A stretch of DNA of 35,467 nt from Pseudobacteroides sp. (GCF_036567765.1 NZ_DATCTU010000043.1:1-35467), one strand, 5' to 3'. Shown: positions 9,535 to 17,862, counted from the first letter of the stretch. Program-made: numbers and translations. Notes: a model not told the origin generated them from the letters alone.

Positions 9535-10494
9535 ATGGATAATACTACAGCAAGAGGAACTTATCAACGCAGAAGTACATATAACAGAAAAAAGAAAAAG
9601 AATAGTGAAAACAGCAAGTTAACTTTCACTATTTTCAAGCAATTGATTATATCGTTTTTGATATTTTTACTGGTAAGCATTGCTATGAGTTTTGATACAC
9701 CCATAACTGATTTTTTAGCAGACAAGGTGAGCTACGTTATGGAGTATGATGTTAAGATGGATGATATATTCGGCAAAATAAATTCATTCACCGATATGCT
9801 GAAGAAAAATACTATCCAGAAGGAATCACAGGGGGAAGGGAGTAATGATCAAAAGGATCAGGATGCTATTGATATAAGCAGTACTGAAGAAGACTCGGTT
9901 CCGGCAAGTGCTCCTATATATCCGTTTGAATATGACGATTCCTCCAAAATTGATTACGGTGGAATAATTGAAGAATATGAACTTGATATTCAGGAAGAGA
10001 AAAAACCAAATACGGCAGAAGGAAATAATCAAGATGGGAATACAGAAAAAAGTCTGCCAAAGGTTAATGAAAAGTCATCTATCAAAAACACAAACAAAAC
10101 AAATGTAAAATTCATGGTACCTGCTAGCGGTCCTTTGGGATCTGAATTTGGAGATAGGATTCATCCTATCAAGGGTAAGGTAGAAATGCATAAAGGCATA
10201 GACATTAAAGCAAATCATGGTGTTGCGATAAAAGCGGCAATGGCAGGAAAGGTTATAGAAGCGGGTCCTAATTCTTCTTTTGGAAATATGGTAAAAATTG
10301 ATCACCAGAATGGATATATTACCCTTTATGCACACTGTTCTGTAATAGTTACAAAAAAAGGCAATATGGTTAAGCAGGGGGAAATTATTTCGAAGGTGGG
10401 AAGTACAGGTACTTCTACAGGACCACATTTGCATTTTGAGATTTGGAAAAACGGCACACCTGTAAATCCATTAGATTACGTAAAAATCGGCTAA
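9535..10494 (+). CDS. M23/LytM-domain protein, SpoIVFA-like
   Basis: A 319-residue membrane protein. It has a basic cytoplasmic N-terminus (residues 1-35), one membrane helix (about 36-54), an acidic low-complexity region (about 95-190) and a C-terminal LytM domain (about 195-318). Zinc ligands of an active M23 endopeptidase are present: H219-KGID223 and H298-L-H300, plus the YAHCS segment. Its position between the min genes and an M50 protease matches Bacillus spoIVFA-spoIVFB, where SpoIVFA holds SpoIVFB in an inactive complex in the forespore outer membrane. The gap to the next gene is only 4 bases. As I recall, Bacillus SpoIVFA has a degenerate LytM domain, so the intact ligands are notable. 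Function as SpoIVFA is inferred from context. Confidence 0.85.
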   Translation: MDNTTARGTYQRRSTYNRKKKKNSENSKLTFTIFKQLIISFLIFLLVSIAMSFDTPITDFLADKVSYVMEYDVKMDDIFGKINSFTDMLKKNTIQKESQGEGSNDQKDQDAIDISSTEEDSVPASAPIYPFEYDDSSKIDYGGIIEEYELDIQEEKKPNTAEGNNQDGNTEKSLPKVNEKSSIKNTNKTNVKFMVPASGPLGSEFGDRIHPIKGKVEMHKGIDIKANHGVAIKAAMAGKVIEAGPNSSFGNMVKIDHQNGYITLYAHCSVIVTKKGNMVKQGEIISKVGSTGTSTGPHLHFEIWKNGTPVNPLDYVKIG

Positions 10495-10498
10495 TTAA

Positions 10499-11386
10499 AT
10501 GATATCGATAAATAATAGTGTTATATCTCTGGTAAAAAAGGTAAAAATAGATTTTCTGTTTTTGATTACAATAACCATTATGGTTGTTTGCGGATACGCA
10601 GAAGAATACATTGCGGCCTATCTTTCCATGCTGCTGCATGAGCTAGGTCATACTTTTCCAGCAATGTTTTTTGGGAATTCTATCAGTTTTATTAAGATAT
10701 CACCCTTTGGGTTGAAGGCAGAAATAGAAGGTAAAAACACAAGGACTGAAAGAATTATCATTTATATATGCGGGCCATTAACAAATATACTTTTATTCAT
10801 AATTTCTGTTATAATTGCTAACACTTTTCCATATCATAAATCTATATTTACATTAATCGCTTACCTCAATATTAGCCTTGCAGTGTTCAACCTTCTGCCT
10901 GTCATGCCGTTAGACGGAGGAAGAATTGTTTTTGAGCTGACTTCTGCAAGAATGGGTAGCTTTAAAGCACATAGTTACATATGTTGTGTTTCCTATGTGT
11001 TATCGGTATTTTTTATAATACTAGGTTGTGTACTTGTTTCATACAGTTTGGTAAATTTTAGCCTTATATTGATCGGTATTTTTATATTTGGTGAGCTGAA
11101 GAGTTTTAAAAAGGAGGTAGCAATTATGAATATGAAGGATGTTATATATAGAAGATCTAGACTATTAAAAAAAGGTATATATCCGGCCAGAGACCTGGTT
11201 GTTGTTAAAACCATGCGTATGGGAGATATTATAAGGAATTTGGATTTTGACAGGTTTCACATAATTCATGTTCTGGATGAAGATCTGAAGCTTCTTAAGG
11301 TATTTACAGAACAGGATATTATGGACGGTGTGATAAAACACAGTGGGGATATGACATTTGAAGAATTCATTATTGCAGATGATTAG
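10499..11386 (+). CDS. spoIVFB: M50 site-2 protease, SpoIVFB-like
   Basis: A 295-residue intramembrane zinc metalloprotease. The metal site H47-ELGH51 lies in a hydrophobic helix, and the partner motif PLD139GGR follows about 90 residues later. Several membrane segments cover residues 20-205. The C-terminal 80 residues are soluble and resemble one CBS-type nucleotide-sensing domain, as in SpoIVFB, where it helps bind pro-sigma-K. It starts 4 bases after the SpoIVFA-like gene, so the two are co-translated. In sporulation this protease releases sigma-K in the mother cell. Substrate assignment here is inferred from gene order and domain layout. It ends before a long bidirectional hairpin shared with metF. 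Confidence 0.88.
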   Translation: MISINNSVISLVKKVKIDFLFLITITIMVVCGYAEEYIAAYLSMLLHELGHTFPAMFFGNSISFIKISPFGLKAEIEGKNTRTERIIIYICGPLTNILLFIISVIIANTFPYHKSIFTLIAYLNISLAVFNLLPVMPLDGGRIVFELTSARMGSFKAHSYICCVSYVLSVFFIILGCVLVSYSLVNFSLILIGIFIFGELKSFKKEVAIMNMKDVIYRRSRLLKKGIYPARDLVVVKTMRMGDIIRNLDFDRFHIIHVLDEDLKLLKVFTEQDIMDGVIKHSGDMTFEEFIIADD

Positions 11387-11437
11387 ACTTACGTCATTAC
11401 ATATATAATTGGGGGAATTCAATTGTTTCAGCAGGCA

Positions 11438-11475
11438 AACAAAATGGCCTATCCGTTTGGATAGGCCATTTTGTT
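11438..11475. terminator. Bidirectional terminator between spoIVFB-like gene and metF
   Basis: A 17-base perfect stem (11438-11454 with 11459-11475) with a GTTT loop, flanked by a further GCAGGC/GCCTGC pair (11431-11436, 11480-11485). A runs on one side and T runs on the other serve both converging genes. It overlaps the metF stop codon. Confidence 0.9.
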
Positions 11476-12337
11476 ATAGGCCTGCGTTTTTAAGTATCTC
11501 TGAACTGGATTTGGGCCTGTTCATAGTATATAAATGAATTCCATCAGCACCATTATCAATAAGGTCACGTATCTGTATGCTTGCATACTCTATACCTGCT
11601 TTTAACAGGTCATCCGGGTTATCCTGATATTTATCAAGCATCATTACCAGCTTGGCAGGTATTGAACAGCCGCTTTTAGCTGTCATGGCTTTTATTCTGG
11701 AGCTGAATATAGGCATTATTCCAGCTGCTATAGGGCACTTTATCCCAATTGTTGCGGCTCTTTCCTGAAATTCGTAATACAGCCTGTTATCAAAGAAAAG
11801 CTGCGTCACAAGGAAATCAACTCCAGCATCAGTTTTATGTTTAAGGTTGATCATATCATCCTTGATTTTACTACATTCGGGATGCCCCTCAAGATAAGCT
11901 GCGGCGGCTATGCAAAGATCATTATGCCTGCTTCTGATATGGGATATAAGCTCAGAAGCATACTTGAAGCTATTTTTGCTGAAATCAAAGTCGGGTTGGT
12001 CGGCTGGGGGATCACCTCTAAGGGCTAAAATATTTTTTATATTGTTTTCAATCAATGAGTCAACTATAAAATCTATTTCTTCAATAGTGTGGCCTACACA
12101 TGTTAAATGAGCCATGCTTTCTATGTTATATGTATTTTTTATATTGGAAGAAATTTCTATAGTCCTGTCTTTCTGACTGCCGCCTGCTCCGTATGTAACA
12201 CTTATATAGTCGGGCCCAAGGGCTTTGAACTTTTCAAGTGCATCAAAAATAGTGTCAAGAGGGGTATCAAGCTTTGGCGGAAATATTTCAAAGGAAACAA
12301 TCGGCTTTTTGTCATTGAATAAATCAATTAGTTTCAT
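11474..12337 (-). CDS. metF: 5,10-methylenetetrahydrofolate reductase
   Basis: A 287-residue flavoprotein of the MetF TIM-barrel family. It reduces methylene-THF to methyl-THF for methionine synthesis, and in acetogens for the methyl branch of the Wood-Ljungdahl pathway. Diagnostic segments are FEIFPPK near the N-terminus (catalytic Glu), TYGAGGSQKDRT, LALRGDPP (the Asp that contacts FAD/folate) and LVTQLFFDN. It is the only full-length minus-strand gene in the window and stands alone, with its own promoter and terminator. I looked for an S-box (SAM riboswitch) in the leader and saw none; the leader is only about 60 bases. Confidence 0.96.
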   Translation of the reverse strand: MKLIDLFNDKKPIVSFEIFPPKLDTPLDTIFDALEKFKALGPDYISVTYGAGGSQKDRTIEISSNIKNTYNIESMAHLTCVGHTIEEIDFIVDSLIENNIKNILALRGDPPADQPDFDFSKNSFKYASELISHIRSRHNDLCIAAAAYLEGHPECSKIKDDMINLKHKTDAGVDFLVTQLFFDNRLYYEFQERAATIGIKCPIAAGIMPIFSSRIKAMTAKSGCSIPAKLVMMLDKYQDNPDDLLKAGIEYASIQIRDLIDNGADGIHLYTMNRPKSSSEILKNAGL

Positions 12338-12403
12338 CGTGACCTCCAGAATGCAATTAAAGTGATTAATCTATTAGAAAAATATTTATTCTAACTATTA
12401 ACT

Positions 12404-12431
12404 ATTATAACACAAGTATAAATTCTGTCAA
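12404..12431 (-). promoter_or_regulatory. Sigma-A promoter for metF
   Basis: On the minus strand: TTGACA (12431-12426), a 16-base spacer and TATAAT (12409-12404), both perfect. The rest of the gap 12338-12663 is AT-rich and shows no other clear signal on the + strand. Confidence 0.8.
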
Positions 12432-12663
12432 GTTTAATTATATTCATTTATATACAACTAAATTAACTCTAATTATATTTATGCACTGGGAGCGATTCTG
12501 AAATTCATAAATAGGGATTATGGACTATAAAAAGATAGTACTTACATGGTTAATAAATGATAGCAATGAATTATTAATGAAATGCTGCATATCTGGTAAG
12601 ATTGAATTATGGGTAAAAAAAGGGAAGTTATATGAAGTCATATATAAGGGTGTGAAAAGAGAT

Positions 12664-13728
12664 ATGAATATTAAATTTTTAAAAAGCAAAAAAGGTGTCT
12701 CTGTAATTATATTTTCTATTGCACTTACTGTTGTTCTTGGCATGAGTGCGGTTGTTGTTGATATAGGTAATGTGGCGATTGGCAGGCAGAAGCTGCAAAA
12801 TGCAGTGGATTCCGCAGCTTTAGCAGCAGTTCAAGAATTGCCGAACAGAGACAAGGCAAAGGATGTTGTTGATGATTACATAACAAAAAACGGATTTACA
12901 ATAGATGATGTTAAAGTTACCTTTTCTGATGACAGCACAGAGCTGTTGATAGAGGGCAACAAGAATATTAATTATTTATTTGCCCGTTTTCTAGGGTTAA
13001 AGGGGAAAAGTACCAAATGCAGTGCAACGGCATTGACAGGAAACATAGGCCAGGCACTGGATTATGTTTTGTTCTCGGGTAGCACCGCCACTAACCTTAT
13101 TATCAACGGGTCTCAAATGTACGTTAATGGAAATTCCCATACAAATGCAGGTTTTATAGCAAATGGATCCAAGCAAACTATAACGGGAGACTGTGAAGCG
13201 GTAAAGAGAGTTGTTGTAAATGGTAGTCAAATGGAAATTAATAAAAAGGTTTCTAATGCTCCCTATGTAGATATGCCTGATTTTTCAGAGGCTATAAGAG
13301 TACAGGCTGAGAAAAGCGGAAGATATTACAGTTCAAATAAAGAGTTTTCGGGTTCTCATTTAAATGTAGATGAGCCAATATATGTTGACGGAGATTTAAC
13401 AGTGAACGGCAGTCATTTCAAAGGAAAGGGCTGTATTTTGGTAACAGGCAATATAACCTTTAACGGTAGTAATCTGTATGACTCAACAAAGGATTCGGTG
13501 TGTTTTTATTCTAAAAATGGAAATATAACCATTAACGGTTCCAATATAAATCTAAACGGTATTGTGTATGCTCCTAACGGAAGTATTACAATGAATGGAT
13601 CAAATCAGACCATAATGGGCAGGGTAATAGGTAAAACACTGGTGTTTAACGGAAGCCACCTGACTGTTGATGGAGCGGATGCCAACATGGGAGGGATACC
13701 TTCAAAAGGTGCAAGACTTGTTCATTAA
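12664..13728 (+). CDS. TadE/G-like envelope protein with NGS-rich solenoid
   Basis: A 354-residue protein. Residues 1-55 resemble Flp pilus-assembly TadE/G-type proteins: a basic Lys-Ser-Lys-Lys-Gly start, one membrane helix (about 11-32) and the DIGNVAIGRQKLQNAVDSAA segment. After a linker, residues about 148-345 carry repeated hydrophobic-Asn-Gly-Ser units (nine NGS triplets) spaced like rungs of a beta-solenoid, followed by GIVYAPNG. The start at 12664 is chosen because it places the basic stretch and helix at the N-terminus. An open frame extends 48 codons further upstream with no family similarity. No tad pilus genes are nearby, so a pilus role is doubtful. An envelope-anchored structural role is more likely. 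Confidence 0.8.
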   Translation: MNIKFLKSKKGVSVIIFSIALTVVLGMSAVVVDIGNVAIGRQKLQNAVDSAALAAVQELPNRDKAKDVVDDYITKNGFTIDDVKVTFSDDSTELLIEGNKNINYLFARFLGLKGKSTKCSATALTGNIGQALDYVLFSGSTATNLIINGSQMYVNGNSHTNAGFIANGSKQTITGDCEAVKRVVVNGSQMEINKKVSNAPYVDMPDFSEAIRVQAEKSGRYYSSNKEFSGSHLNVDEPIYVDGDLTVNGSHFKGKGCILVTGNITFNGSNLYDSTKDSVCFYSKNGNITINGSNINLNGIVYAPNGSITMNGSNQTIMGRVIGKTLVFNGSHLTVDGADANMGGIPSKGARLVH

Positions 13729-13779
13729 AAACTTGGAATAAAAGAAAATATATTGTATAATATAGCTACATCATTATCA

Positions 13780-13813
13780 TTATGCTTGATATTTATATCA
13801 AGCATAATTTTTT
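13780..13813 (+). terminator. Terminator after the NGS-solenoid gene
   Basis: A 13-base perfect stem, TTATGCTTGATAT (13780-13792) with its complement (13795-13807), followed by six T (13808-13813). Confidence 0.85.
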
Positions 13814-13899
13814 ATGTCTAGGAAGTTATAGTGTATTCTACACCGCAAATGTATATTAAAAGTAAATGGAATTGTTTAATAACTCAGGAGGCGATTGTT

Positions 13900-15534
13900 A
13901 TGAATGGTAACAAGGCGAAGTACGTGGGCAATTTTGTTGTTTTATTTGCTTTTTTACTGCAATGCATTACTCAATCCAGTGGTAGTATAAGTTTTGCGGA
14001 TGTACTACAGGTTGAAGCCTATGTAGAAGAAAAAGCTAACCAAGCGATTAAGGACAATGTTTTAAGCCATGTGTCAATAACACAGGATGAAACATGGACA
14101 AAGGAGAACGGCCCATATGTGATAGAGGAAGAATTGATTATTGAACAAAATGTCAGTCTAAATATTGCAAAGGGTACAATAATAAAGCTTAAACCTAATG
14201 CGAAAATAACAATTTTTGGAAATGTGTTTGCTAACACAGGTGGAATTGATAACCATATAGTTTTTTCATCTTATGCCGATAAAAATGATGGGAGCACACT
14301 AAAGACCGAGGACTATTGGGACAGCATATTAATTGCAGAGGGTGGGTCCTTTGATGGCATAGGAATAACATTTAGAAACGGGAAATCCCCCATAATTGTA
14401 TCGGGGCAGCTGCAGCTGAATGATTCGTTGGTAGAAAGCTCTTTGTTGGAAGGCATAAAGGTTAATAATACAGGAACTTTTAATGGCGTTAATGTAGAAA
14501 TCCGCGATTGTTATCTCTTGGGGGAAATTATTCCAACACCAACTTTGACTAATACACCAACTTATACAAACACTCCAACCTGGACAAATACTCCAACTTC
14601 GACAAATACTCCAACATCAACAATTACACCAACTTCAACCAAAATGCCAACTTGGACAAACACTCCAGCTTCCACGCCAAAATGCACACCAAAATGTACA
14701 CCAATATGCACAAAGAGTAGAAAACCCACACCAATATGCAAGCCAACAAGCACATGCTATTCCTCAAATTATTATTCCAAATACATATTTGAATTAATAA
14801 GCTTTATAGACGTTTTCATGGAGCTGGATAGTATATGTGCTAAAGATCAGGGAGATAAAGCAAAATATTATATAAACTTCACTAAAGGGTGTATAAAACC
14901 AACTCCGACACCAAAGCCTAGCCATACACCGACAAGCAAGCCAACAAAAACGCCAACACCAACATCAACATCAACACCAACATCAACATCAACACCAACA
15001 CCAACACCAACATCAGCACAAACTCTAACACCAACACTAACACAAACTCCGATGCCAACACCCACACCAACTGAACCTGGAAAAGATCAAGTGCCTGGTC
15101 AGAGTGCACTCTACAGTGATGGGTTTATTAACCTAACCGACTGTAAGGTGAAAAATATTGATGGAGCAGGTATTATTGTAAATGAAACAGGAACATTATA
15201 CATGGCTCAAAGTGAGATAGAAAACTGTAAATTTGGTATAATATCCAGAGGGCATTTAAGTGTGATTCTTACAAACTTTACCAATTTGGATGTTGGGGTT
15301 TACACAGACTCCATGGAGGGTGGAAATATTTCCCTAAGCAATTTTTATCGGAATCGGCTATATGCTGTTTATAATAATACTCAAATCCAGATGATTGCAC
15401 AGTACAACTATTGGGATTCACCACAGGGACCTTCTGTGTACAATTCTGAAACAGGCACGTGGATGGGAGAAGGAACCAGGATATGGGGTGAAATTGAATA
15501 CTCTGATTGGGCTTTGGAAGCTAATAATTTATAG
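13900..15534 (+). CDS. Secreted beta-helix protein with Thr/Pro linkers and Cys module
   Basis: A 544-residue exported protein of unknown function. The start at 13900 has a strong AGGAGG site and gives a clean signal peptide (hydrophobic core about 11-25, likely cleavage near residue 34). Residues about 50-210 form rungs of a right-handed parallel beta-helix (for example the segment NVSLNIAKGTIIKLKP). A Thr/Pro linker (about 212-270) leads to a module with scattered Cys (about 260-333), then a second Thr/Pro linker (about 334-392). The beta-helix pattern resumes at about 395-544 and includes the NYWDSPQGP turn typical of such helices. Linkers of this kind are common in extracellular enzymes of cellulolytic clostridia. 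No dockerin, CBM or S-layer motif is visible. The GH52 gene follows after 35 bases, suggesting a shared transcript. Confidence 0.8.
   Translation: MNGNKAKYVGNFVVLFAFLLQCITQSSGSISFADVLQVEAYVEEKANQAIKDNVLSHVSITQDETWTKENGPYVIEEELIIEQNVSLNIAKGTIIKLKPNAKITIFGNVFANTGGIDNHIVFSSYADKNDGSTLKTEDYWDSILIAEGGSFDGIGITFRNGKSPIIVSGQLQLNDSLVESSLLEGIKVNNTGTFNGVNVEIRDCYLLGEIIPTPTLTNTPTYTNTPTWTNTPTSTNTPTSTITPTSTKMPTWTNTPASTPKCTPKCTPICTKSRKPTPICKPTSTCYSSNYYSKYIFELISFIDVFMELDSICAKDQGDKAKYYINFTKGCIKPTPTPKPSHTPTSKPTKTPTPTSTSTPTSTSTPTPTPTSAQTLTPTLTQTPMPTPTPTEPGKDQVPGQSALYSDGFINLTDCKVKNIDGAGIIVNETGTLYMAQSEIENCKFGIISRGHLSVILTNFTNLDVGVYTDSMEGGNISLSNFYRNRLYAVYNNTQIQMIAQYNYWDSPQGPSVYNSETGTWMGEGTRIWGEIEYSDWALEANNL
14533..14757 (+). 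repeat. Thr/Pro-coding tandem repeat, first block
   Basis: Imperfect short repeats of a CCAACTTGGACAAATACT type, coding for Thr-Pro-Thr-x-Thr-Asn units, then for Thr-Pro-Lys-Cys-like units. The block is prone to slippage. The long antisense reading frames here are by-products of the repeat. Confidence 0.85.
14898..15074 (+). repeat. Thr/Pro-coding tandem repeat, second block
   Basis: A near-pure series of CCAACA and TCAACA hexamers (densest at about 14950-15020) coding for Thr-Pro and Thr-Ser pairs. It is the second linker of the beta-helix protein. Confidence 0.85.
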
Positions 15535-15569
15535 CATTAACAAATCAAAAATAACAAGGAGGCTTAATA

Positions 15570-17672
15570 ATGAAAGAAATATTTTTTAACGCAGATCATT
15601 CGCCTATAGGAGCTTTTTCAAGCTTTACCCTAGGTTATCCAGGAGCAAAGGGAGGGCTTGGCATGGAGCTTGGCAAACCTGCAGACCAGAATGTTTTTAT
15701 AGGACTGCAGACTGCTGATGGCAAATACTATGAAGCACTTCCTTTTTTTGATTATTCTGAGGACGAAAGCAAAAGGTTTGATATAGAGAAGTTGGAACAG
15801 GGTGATAAGCCCAGTGTTTTGGTATGGTTTGACAAGAACTGCGTTACAAGGCAATTTAATCTTGCAACAGATACATGGAATGCAGGGGACCTTGAGTTTA
15901 AAATATATTCCCCTATAAGGTCGGTTCCAGATCCTGAAAAGAGCATTGATATGGAAATGAAAAAAGCAATTGTGCCTGCAGTTTTTGCTGAGGTTACTGT
16001 TGATAATACTGGAAATAAAAATTGGCGAAGGGTTTTTATAGGGTATAAAGCCAGCATACCGAATTCAGGAATGAGAAAGATTTATATAAATGATGGACAA
16101 ATATGCGGGGTAGGAGAGGGACGAAATACGGCGATAGTTTCAAAAGGGGAAAATGTAAGGGTTGCTAATGGCTTCAGTATGGAGGATATATTGGGAAACC
16201 AACTTGTTGAAAATTGGACCATGACCCTTGGCAATTGTGGAGCACTCATTTTGGATATACCTCCTGGGCAAAAGGTTACATTTCCGGTGGCTATATGCTT
16301 TTATAGGGATGGAATTGTTACTACAGGCATAGATGCAGCTTATTATTATACAAAGTTCTTTAGGAATCTGGAGGATGTAGCGGAATTTACCATGAATAAT
16401 TTTAATGATTTGGTTGATGCATGTAAAGAGGATGAAAAGCTTATTGAAGGCTATAATTTACCGGATGCTAAAAAATTTATGCTGTGCCAAGCTGCAAGAA
16501 GCTATTATGCCAGCACAGAGTTTCTCTGTTATAACGGTAAGCCCTTGTGGGTAGTAAATGAGGGTGAATACAGAATGATGAACACTTTGGATCTCACTGT
16601 GGATATGCTGTTTTATGAGCTTAGAATGAATCCATGGACTGTAAGAAACGTACTTGATATGTTTTCTGAAAGGTATTCATATGAAGATACTTTAAGATTT
16701 CCTAATGATAATAAGGAATTTCCAGGGGGGATAAGTTTTACTCATGATATGGGGGTAATAAACAATTTCTCCAGACCGGGTTACTCTTCATACGAAATGT
16801 ACGGGAAAACAGGATGCTTCTCGCACATGACCCACGAAGAGCTGGTAAACTGGTGCTGTTGTGCCTTTGGTTATTATAACGCCACAAATGACCTTAAATG
16901 GATGGATAAAAATATAGATTTGCTTAAGTCCTGCTTCCAGAGCATGGTTAACAGGGATGCACCTGATGCAGGCGAAAGGGATGGTATAATGAGCCTTGAC
17001 AGCTCTAGAACCATGGGCGGAGCTGAAATAACAACCTATGACAGTTTGGATGCATCATTAGGGCAGGCGAGGAATAATGTATATATGGCGGGTAAGTGCT
17101 GGGCATTGTATGTGCTTTTTGACAGCCTTTTCAATGAAAGAGGCATGATGGATTTTGCAGAATTAGCAAAAGCTCAGGCAAGAAAATGTGTTGATACAAT
17201 AATTAAAAATAGTGACAAAAAAGATTATATTCCTGCTATAATTGGAGAAGGAATAGAAGCAGCAATTATTCCGGCAGTGGAAGGCTTGATTTTTCCATAT
17301 ATTGCTGGTTTGAAAGATGTAGTTTCCGAGAATGGTCCTTATGGTGATTATATAAAGCTGCTAAAGAAACATATAAAAGCTGTTATGAAGCCTGGGATAT
17401 GTATTTTTGAAGATGGTGGCTGGAAGATATCATCAACCAGTAATAACTCCTGGCCTAGTAAAATTTATTTATGCAAGTTTATAATAAGTGATATATTGGA
17501 TATTGACGCAGACAGCTTTTCAAAGGATGCGGATGAAGTGCATAAGTCGTGGCTCTTAAGGGGAGAGAATGCATATTGGTGCTTCAGTGATCAGTTTATA
17601 TTAGGGGAAGCAATAGGCAGCAAATATTATCCAAGAGGTGTGACAAACATACTCTGGCTTTATAAAAAATAA
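15570..17672 (+). CDS. GH52 beta-xylosidase
   Basis: A 700-residue glycoside hydrolase of family 52, whose characterised members are retaining beta-1,4-xylosidases that split xylo-oligosaccharides to xylose. Recognised along its whole length: the N-terminal FFNADHSPIGAFSSFTLG, WVVNEGEYRMMNT, GGISFTHDMGV, TMGGAEITTYDSLD and the C-terminal SKYYPRGVTNILWL. By alignment from memory with the Geobacillus enzyme (nucleophile E335, acid/base D495), the equivalents are E331 and D491, with the same 160-residue separation. No signal peptide is present, so it acts in the cytoplasm on imported oligosaccharides. A strong AAGGAGG site precedes the ATG. No sugar transporter, xylose isomerase or regulator is adjacent, so substrate supply must be encoded elsewhere. 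Confidence 0.95.
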   Translation: MKEIFFNADHSPIGAFSSFTLGYPGAKGGLGMELGKPADQNVFIGLQTADGKYYEALPFFDYSEDESKRFDIEKLEQGDKPSVLVWFDKNCVTRQFNLATDTWNAGDLEFKIYSPIRSVPDPEKSIDMEMKKAIVPAVFAEVTVDNTGNKNWRRVFIGYKASIPNSGMRKIYINDGQICGVGEGRNTAIVSKGENVRVANGFSMEDILGNQLVENWTMTLGNCGALILDIPPGQKVTFPVAICFYRDGIVTTGIDAAYYYTKFFRNLEDVAEFTMNNFNDLVDACKEDEKLIEGYNLPDAKKFMLCQAARSYYASTEFLCYNGKPLWVVNEGEYRMMNTLDLTVDMLFYELRMNPWTVRNVLDMFSERYSYEDTLRFPNDNKEFPGGISFTHDMGVINNFSRPGYSSYEMYGKTGCFSHMTHEELVNWCCCAFGYYNATNDLKWMDKNIDLLKSCFQSMVNRDAPDAGERDGIMSLDSSRTMGGAEITTYDSLDASLGQARNNVYMAGKCWALYVLFDSLFNERGMMDFAELAKAQARKCVDTIIKNSDKKDYIPAIIGEGIEAAIIPAVEGLIFPYIAGLKDVVSENGPYGDYIKLLKKHIKAVMKPGICIFEDGGWKISSTSNNSWPSKIYLCKFIISDILDIDADSFSKDADEVHKSWLLRGENAYWCFSDQFILGEAIGSKYYPRGVTNILWLYKK

Positions 17673-17731
17673 TAGCTTTTGGCGTAAAAAAATGTAATAA
17701 GACTGCTGAAAAATTTCACTTGGAAGATTTA

Positions 17732-17759
17732 CTGACAAAGTTATCAACAGAGATATTAA
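17732..17759 (+). promoter_or_regulatory. Possible uvrB promoter
   Basis: CTGACA (17732-17737), a 16-base spacer and TATTAA (17754-17759). One DnaA-box-like site (17741-17749) lies between the two elements. No LexA/DinR box was seen in this gap. Confidence 0.35.
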
Positions 17760-17828
17760 GATAAATAAAGTTGTACACATACTTATCAACATTATCCACA
17801 GGTAATTTGGGGAATATTGTGTGGATAT
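17741..17828. promoter_or_regulatory. DnaA-box cluster upstream of uvrB
   Basis: Within 88 bases: TTATCAACA (17741-17749), TTATCAACA (17783-17791), a perfect consensus TTATCCACA directly abutting it (17792-17800), and an inverted TGTGGATAT (17820-17828). A weaker TTGTACACA (17771-17779) also fits loosely. The consensus is the known bacterial DnaA box. A role as a DnaA-regulated promoter or a titration site is inferred. Confidence 0.65.
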
Positions 17829-17862
17829 GGTAAAAGTAATTAATGGAAAGGATTAACAGGCA

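Noticed and set aside
12338..12403. SAM (S-box) riboswitch in the metF leader
   Set aside because: The leader is about 60 bases and lacks the conserved S-box core and a terminator.
12520..12663. N-terminal extension of the NGS-solenoid protein by 48 residues
   Set aside because: It would bury the basic stretch and membrane helix inside the protein; the sequence has no TadE/G similarity.
14530..15075. CRISPR array
   Set aside because: The repeats are short in-frame hexamers without unique spacers and lie inside a coding region.
14562..15109. Several antisense and alternate-frame ORFs rich in Val/Gly or Leu/Val across the Thr/Pro repeats
   Set aside because: They are by-products of hexamer repeats that lack stops in all frames; no start signals and no protein-like composition.
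17741..17828. A chromosomal replication origin
   Set aside because: DnaA boxes are present, but dnaA/dnaN and an AT-rich 13-mer-like unwinding region are not; uvrB follows directly.
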